Source: CBFDCQ01 sp965603355 (GTDB lineage: Bacteria > Hydrogenedentota > CAZGCA01 > CBFDCQ01). Taken from it: a stretch of DNA of 8,086 bases. The stretch is taken from positions 1-8,086 of the forward strand of contig CBFDCQ010000110.1 in assembly GCA_965603355.1 (NCBI GenBank). Reading direction: 5' to 3'. Within the stretch, counting starts at the first letter, position 1; each line of letters opens with the position of its first letter. Positions 4,872 through 8,086 of this stretch are shown here, one piece after another. The position numbers and the translations under genes are program-made. A model generated the notes under the pieces. It saw nothing but the letters and a program-made list of their open reading frames with translations, was not told the origin of the DNA and ran no database searches.

Positions 4872-6155
4872 CTAGTCCCTGGGTCCGCCCGGCTTCGGGA
4901 CCGGCCCAACCGGGTATTCCAAACTGAAATCGAGCACGTCGGGACCGATGCTCAGATCGGTCTCGAGGGCTCCCGAAAACGACAGCCGCTGACCCGTATA
5001 GGCCGACATCCGGGCCATAATCGCCGTCATAGTACTCTCAGCAACCCGCTGACCCTCGTGGCAGTACGGGCCGCTGCCCGTGATGCTGTTCACAAGGTCG
5101 ATGTGCTCCTGGACATACGGGTTGATACCTCCTTCACCCATATCCACACAGTTGCTCTTGCCCTTGGTTCCGTATACGGTCTCCAACACACTGTTGGTTG
5201 AACCGTACCAATGGCGCGAGAAGCTCCACATTCGGACGCCATTCGGATACTCGAACTCGCACGAGAAATGGTCGAATATATCACCGTATTTCTCGAGATT
5301 CGGTTTCCATGCACGTCCGCCCGAGGCCAGTACATTCCTCGGCGGTCCCCCCATCAGCCAGTTGCACACGTCCAGGTTGTGAACGTGCTGTTCGACGATG
5401 TTGTCACCGCATGCCCAACAATAGTTGTACCAGTTCCGCAGCCGATATTCGAGGTCGCTCATTCCCTCCCGCCGCTCATGCGCGAACGGCAGCGATCCGC
5501 ACCAGTGGGCGCGCAGAGCGATTATCTCGCCGATCGCGCCGTCCTGGATCTTCTTCACGGTTTCGATGTAGGGCCGCTCATGGCGCCGTTGGGTGCCGGC
5601 AACCAGCGAGAGACCCATCTCCTTATGCTTTTTCGCTGCCGCCATGAATCGGCGGATGCCCACCGGGTCAACTCCCGCAGGCTTCTCGGTGAAAATATGC
5701 TTCTTCGCTTCGACAGCGGCCTCGATATGCTTTGGTCGGCTGTACGGCGGCGTACATTCGAGGATGATATCGACGTCTGTTGCCACGATCTTCTTGTACG
5801 CGTCGACACCGACAAAACACAGTTCATCCTCGACGGCGAACTTCGATTTGACTTTCGGATTGTCCGCATTCGCAATGCGCTGTCGGGCCCCGTCGAGCCG
5901 GTCCTGGAACATATCCGCCATGGCAATGAGCTTGACATTGTTGTCGCTCTCGAGAATGTTTATCGCGGCACCTGTGCCACGGCCGCCGCAGCCGATCAAT
6001 CCCACCTTCAGGGTGTCGACGTTGGTCTCAGCGACGCCGGACTTGGAACTCAGGATAGCGAAGCTCGCTATTGCCGATGTCTTGGCAAAATCCCGCCGCG
6101 TCATCCCCTTGGATTCCCCGGCTCGTCCAATCGAAGATTTCTTCTTGTTTTTCAC
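4872..6155 (-). CDS. Tat-exported Gfo/Idh/MocA family oxidoreductase (second copy)
   Basis: Protein of 427 aa. I chose the GTG at 6155, with GAGGGAG 5 nt upstream (6167-6161). The TTG at 6176 has no such site, and the ATG at 6104 has only GGGG touching it. A 17-residue Lys-rich leader precedes the Tat motif TRRDFAK (19-25) and a hydrophobic stretch to about 35. The Rossmann fold begins at KVGLIGCGGRGTG (50-62; GxGGxG). The EKP motif of the family is at 157-159 (HIFTEKPAG). The motif GDNIVEQHVHNLD (250-262) supplies the likely catalytic His and Asp near the substrate. The C-terminal domain is the usual Gfo/Idh/MocA alpha/beta domain, including VYGTKGKSN. It probably oxidises or reduces a sugar hydroxyl (C3 is my guess) with NAD(P). 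It is the first gene of the tight three-gene run that continues with the TIM barrel and DUF1080 genes. It is clearly divergent from the other oxidoreductase at 6296-7762, so it is not a recent duplicate. Confidence 0.9.
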   Translation of the reverse strand: MKNKKKSSIGRAGESKGMTRRDFAKTSAIASFAILSSKSGVAETNVDTLKVGLIGCGGRGTGAAINILESDNNVKLIAMADMFQDRLDGARQRIANADNPKVKSKFAVEDELCFVGVDAYKKIVATDVDIILECTPPYSRPKHIEAAVEAKKHIFTEKPAGVDPVGIRRFMAAAKKHKEMGLSLVAGTQRRHERPYIETVKKIQDGAIGEIIALRAHWCGSLPFAHERREGMSDLEYRLRNWYNYCWACGDNIVEQHVHNLDVCNWLMGGPPRNVLASGGRAWKPNLEKYGDIFDHFSCEFEYPNGVRMWSFSRHWYGSTNSVLETVYGTKGKSNCVDMGEGGINPYVQEHIDLVNSITGSGPYCHEGQRVAESTMTAIMARMSAYTGQRLSFSGALETDLSIGPDVLDFSLEYPVGPVPKPGGPRD

Positions 6156-6160
6156 GGCTT

Positions 6161-6167
6161 CTCCCTC
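6161..6167 (-). promoter_or_regulatory. Shine-Dalgarno site deciding a GTG start at 6155
   Basis: On the minus strand GAGGGAG is followed by AAGCC and GTG. No other candidate start of this gene (TTG 6176, ATG 6104) has a properly spaced site. The choice adds a 17-residue basic extension in front of the twin-arginine motif. Confidence 0.55.
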
Positions 6168-6218
6168 TTTAACCAAGTTATCTCCCCACTCACATGTGAT
6201 TACGACGACAGAACTGCC

Positions 6219-6231
6219 CTGATTATATCAG
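6219..6231 (-). promoter_or_regulatory. Predicted -10 box inside a 13-bp palindrome upstream of the second oxidoreductase
   Basis: The minus strand reads CTGATATAATCAG. The arms CTGAT and ATCAG are perfectly inverted around ATA, and the sequence contains an exact TATAAT (6227-6222). It lies about 67 bp upstream of the GTG at 6155 in a 140-bp gap, the longest between the enzyme genes. The -35 region at 17 bp spacing (TCGCAA) is poor. The palindrome could be an operator overlapping the -10, which would let the last three enzyme genes be controlled separately from the first oxidoreductase. Confidence 0.4.
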
Positions 6232-6295
6232 AATTCGAGCCGCTTTGCGAGGGTCGTTCACCAATAGACACGCCTGCTTCAACGAGGCAAAGGCA

Positions 6296-7762
6296 TCATA
6301 CGTTTTCCGGAACGACGAACGGCTCGCGGTAGTCCCTCGTCAGAAGGTCGTTCGCCCAGCGAGTTACGCTGTATTCACCGGCCCCCGTGAACCTTTCCGT
6401 GCCAGGATCCATGGTGAGCCAGGGGCCAAGGACAATTCCCTCTTTCGAGGCATCCACGTCATTGGCCTTCAAATGCTTCTCGAAACGCTCGAAGGCTTCC
6501 AGGATCAGCGGATTGTCCCCAATGGCCTCTCGCACCTTGTCGGGACTTACCCTCTGGCCCAGCCGATGAGATACATTCGCCATATGACACAGGGCGCTCG
6601 AGAGATGGCCCTTGAGGATGTCGGCGGTGAGGTCGCTCACCTTACGGCTGCGCACGGCCTTGATGAAATTACGGTAGTGGTTGCCGCCGCCGCTGCCCAC
6701 GAACTGCTTGACCCTGTTGCCCTCGTTGTCGTATACCCATCCGCCGCCACCGCCGCCGACGAAGTACCCGTTCTCGCATTCTACTGAAACCCCTATACGA
6801 GTTCCGCGGTAGTTGTCCATGGCTTCCTGACCCGTCTTCTGGGGCAGGCCGCGCACCTCGAAGATTACGGGAGCCGGCTCATAAGCCAGAACGCCAATCT
6901 GCGTGTTGGCTGTGGTTCCGTCATCATCATACCCAAAGCGCCCGCCGATGCTCATCACGCGAGGAGGCAGCGCCTGCTGTCCGGTCGCCCAGCGGGCCAG
7001 GTCCATTTCGTGGATCCCCTGGTTGCCAAGATCGCCGCTGCCCGTGGGCCACACCCAGTGCCAGTCGTAGTGCAGTCTCTCGCGCAACAAGGGCCCCAGA
7101 GGGGCCGGACCCGTCCACAGGTTGTAGTCCACGGCTGCAGGAACGGGCTGGGGACCGCTCACTTTGCCTATGCTTGCGCGGCGTTTGTAGCAGAAGCCGC
7201 GCGAGACCACCATTTTCCCAAGGTTGCCTTTCTGAATATAGTCGAATACCTCCTGCAGCCCCTCGTCGGAACGTTTCTGCGTGCCTGTCTGAACGATCCG
7301 GTTGTACTTGCGCGCCGCTTCGACGATCTTGCGGCCTTCCCACACGTTGTGCGAAACCGGTTTCTCCACGTAAACGTCTTTGCCCGCCTGACATGCCCAG
7401 ATGGCGCACAGCGCGTGCCAGTGGTTAGGCGTTGCGATCGATATGGCATCTATGTTCTTGTTCTCAAGCAGCTTACGTACGTCCGTATAGGCATCAACCT
7501 TCACACCCTGCTCATCCAGTTCCCTGACTTTGCCGTTCAGGATGTCTCTGTCCACGTCGCATAGCGCGACCACCCTGACCCCTTCCATATTCTGGAATTC
7601 ATTGATGTGGCCACCCCCTTGCCCCCCAAATCCGACGACTCCGACCCGGATATCGTCGTTTGCGCCAACAACTCCCGAGCTCAGAACAGATCTCGCTGCA
7701 CTCAGTCCCGCTGCGGCAGTGGCAGATGTCTTGAGAAAACTCCTACGTGTAACCTTCTTCAT
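6296..7762 (-). CDS. Tat-exported Gfo/Idh/MocA family oxidoreductase (first copy)
   Basis: Protein of 488 aa. The start is the ATG at 7762, 5 nt after AAGGGGG (7774-7768); the upstream TTG at 7801 would reach into the preceding intergenic gap without a site. The N-terminus has a textbook twin-arginine signal, TRRSFLK (5-11), followed by an Ala-rich hydrophobic stretch. The Rossmann motif GVVGFGGQGGG is at 41-51. ATPNHWHA and the EKP motif (YVEKPVSHN, 131-139) follow. GNQGIHEMDLARW (246-258) carries the probable catalytic His251 and Asp254. A Gly-rich segment (NGYFVGGGGGGW, 331-342) and FIKAVRSRK (366-374) are typical of the large planctomycete-type subfamily. The length is near the upper end for the superfamily because of a C-terminal extension (LGPWLTMDPGTERFTG). 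It probably acts on an extracytoplasmic sugar with NAD(P); the substrate is not predictable. It follows the DUF6807 gene by 49 bp with no promoter between. Confidence 0.92.
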   Translation of the reverse strand: MKKVTRRSFLKTSATAAAGLSAARSVLSSGVVGANDDIRVGVVGFGGQGGGHINEFQNMEGVRVVALCDVDRDILNGKVRELDEQGVKVDAYTDVRKLLENKNIDAISIATPNHWHALCAIWACQAGKDVYVEKPVSHNVWEGRKIVEAARKYNRIVQTGTQKRSDEGLQEVFDYIQKGNLGKMVVSRGFCYKRRASIGKVSGPQPVPAAVDYNLWTGPAPLGPLLRERLHYDWHWVWPTGSGDLGNQGIHEMDLARWATGQQALPPRVMSIGGRFGYDDDGTTANTQIGVLAYEPAPVIFEVRGLPQKTGQEAMDNYRGTRIGVSVECENGYFVGGGGGGWVYDNEGNRVKQFVGSGGGNHYRNFIKAVRSRKVSDLTADILKGHLSSALCHMANVSHRLGQRVSPDKVREAIGDNPLILEAFERFEKHLKANDVDASKEGIVLGPWLTMDPGTERFTGAGEYSVTRWANDLLTRDYREPFVVPENV

Positions 7763-7811
7763 AATGTCCCCCTTCGCTGACTTCGCGTTCCCTTTCGTCA
7801 AGTTACCCTAA

Positions 7812-8086
7812 TCACTTCATGCCTGCGTATTCGCTATAGTGCCTCGCCACCTGAGCCTCTTTCTCGTCCCCCCTGTGAAAACAGAAGCGGTACCGAAACG
7901 TCAGGCTCTCGCCGGATGGTATAAGAATGTCTCCCGTGCCTTCCGGCTTACCTTCGAAATCATGCACGCCGAAGGGATTGGCAGCGAAGAGTCCGTAATC
8001 CCGTACGTGCCACCAGGTGGGATGTTTCGGGTTGCTGGGATGGTCGAAGATGGCCACGCCAACGATCTTGTCGTTCACGGGACCGT
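7812..8086 (-). CDS. DUF6807 ('PmoA' family) protein, C-terminal fragment
   Basis: The frame runs off the right edge, so the 5' part is missing. At least 90 codons are visible before the TGA at 7812. The fragment contains the family signature GVAIFDHPSNPKHPTWWHVR followed by DYGLFAANPFGVHDFEG, then a beta-hairpin region (LTFRYRFCFHRGD) and a short helical end. DUF6807 proteins are often labelled 'methane oxygenase PmoA' in databases. That label is misleading, because they are not the membrane subunit of particulate methane monooxygenase. The biochemical function is not known to me; they commonly sit with Gfo/Idh/MocA, DUF1080 and sugar-isomerase genes, as here, which suggests carbohydrate metabolism. 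The GTG at 8078 is internal to the conserved block and not a start. No signal peptide can be judged because the N-terminus is outside the window. Confidence 0.85.
   Translation of the reverse strand, partial: GPVNDKIVGVAIFDHPSNPKHPTWWHVRDYGLFAANPFGVHDFEGKPEGTGDILIPSGESLTFRYRFCFHRGDEKEAQVARHYSEYAGMK

Noticed and set aside
4853..4909. Longer start for the TIM-barrel protein (MGRSRSRADPG...)
   Set aside because: It would overlap the upstream gene and puts 19 unrelated residues ahead of a standard Tat leader; the ATG at 4852 has a strong Shine-Dalgarno site.
6156..6295. Rho-independent terminator after the first oxidoreductase
   Set aside because: No stem followed by a T tract is visible on the minus strand in this gap, so read-through into the next genes cannot be excluded.
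5211..6332. Long plus-strand open frame (373 codons) opposite the second oxidoreductase
   Set aside because: It is antisense to a clear Gfo/Idh/MocA gene with intact motifs; high-GC third positions keep the opposite frame open. The translation has no recognisable domain.
6740..6775. Run of six glycines in the first oxidoreductase as a low-complexity expansion or assembly error
   Set aside because: A Gly-rich turn after NGYFV is common in this subfamily, as I recall, and the frame and flanking motifs stay intact.
7812..8086. Methane monooxygenase subunit
   Set aside because: The sequence is a soluble DUF6807-type protein without transmembrane segments; the PmoA label in databases is a naming artefact.

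Overview
The window looks like chromosomal DNA of an uncultivated-type, moderately GC-rich bacterium. I lean towards a Planctomycetota, Hydrogenedentota or related lineage. The basis is the combination of Tat-exported Gfo/Idh/MocA oxidoreductases, DUF1080 proteins, a DUF6807 ('PmoA') protein, a discoidin-like surface protein and dispersed GC-rich palindromes. This assignment is inference and is not proven by any marker gene.

Almost everything is on the minus strand, so the locus reads from right to left. From the right edge there is: the C-terminal end of a DUF6807 protein (7812-8086); a Tat-exported Gfo/Idh/MocA oxidoreductase (6296-7762); a 140-bp gap with a consensus -10 box inside a 13-bp palindrome; a second, divergent Tat-exported Gfo/Idh/MocA oxidoreductase (4872-6155); a Tat-exported hydroxypyruvate-isomerase-like TIM barrel (3968-4852); and a Sec-exported protein with two DUF1080 domains (2338-3927). 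Gaps between genes are 49, 140, 19 and 40 bp. The last three genes look like one operon, and the first two look like the end of another that may read through. After a 93-bp gap with its own -10 box comes a secreted discoidin-like protein with an octaproline tail (1441-2244).

Read together, two oxidoreductases, a TIM-barrel sugar isomerase-like protein and a DUF1080 protein are the same family set as the bacterial 3-keto-glycoside pathway (C3 oxidation of a glycoside, cleavage of the 3-keto intermediate, re-reduction). From memory, this corresponds to the Bacteroides thetaiotaomicron BT2156-BT2159 cluster. All four proteins here carry export signals, so the pathway would run outside the cytoplasm. 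That raises the question of how the NAD(P) cofactors are recycled there.

The gene-free stretch 745-1440 holds a compact array of palindromes. The most striking part is a roughly 240-bp element (1021-1261) whose two ends are diverged inverted copies of a two-hairpin unit. Differences between the two copies fall in stems as compensatory base-pair changes. A further hairpin of another type (1347-1373) lies just downstream of the discoidin gene.

The left end has a small membrane-anchored protein (61-744) with four evenly spaced DxDxDxxxD calcium-loop-like motifs. It converges on the last 17 codons of an unidentified plus-strand gene at the left edge.
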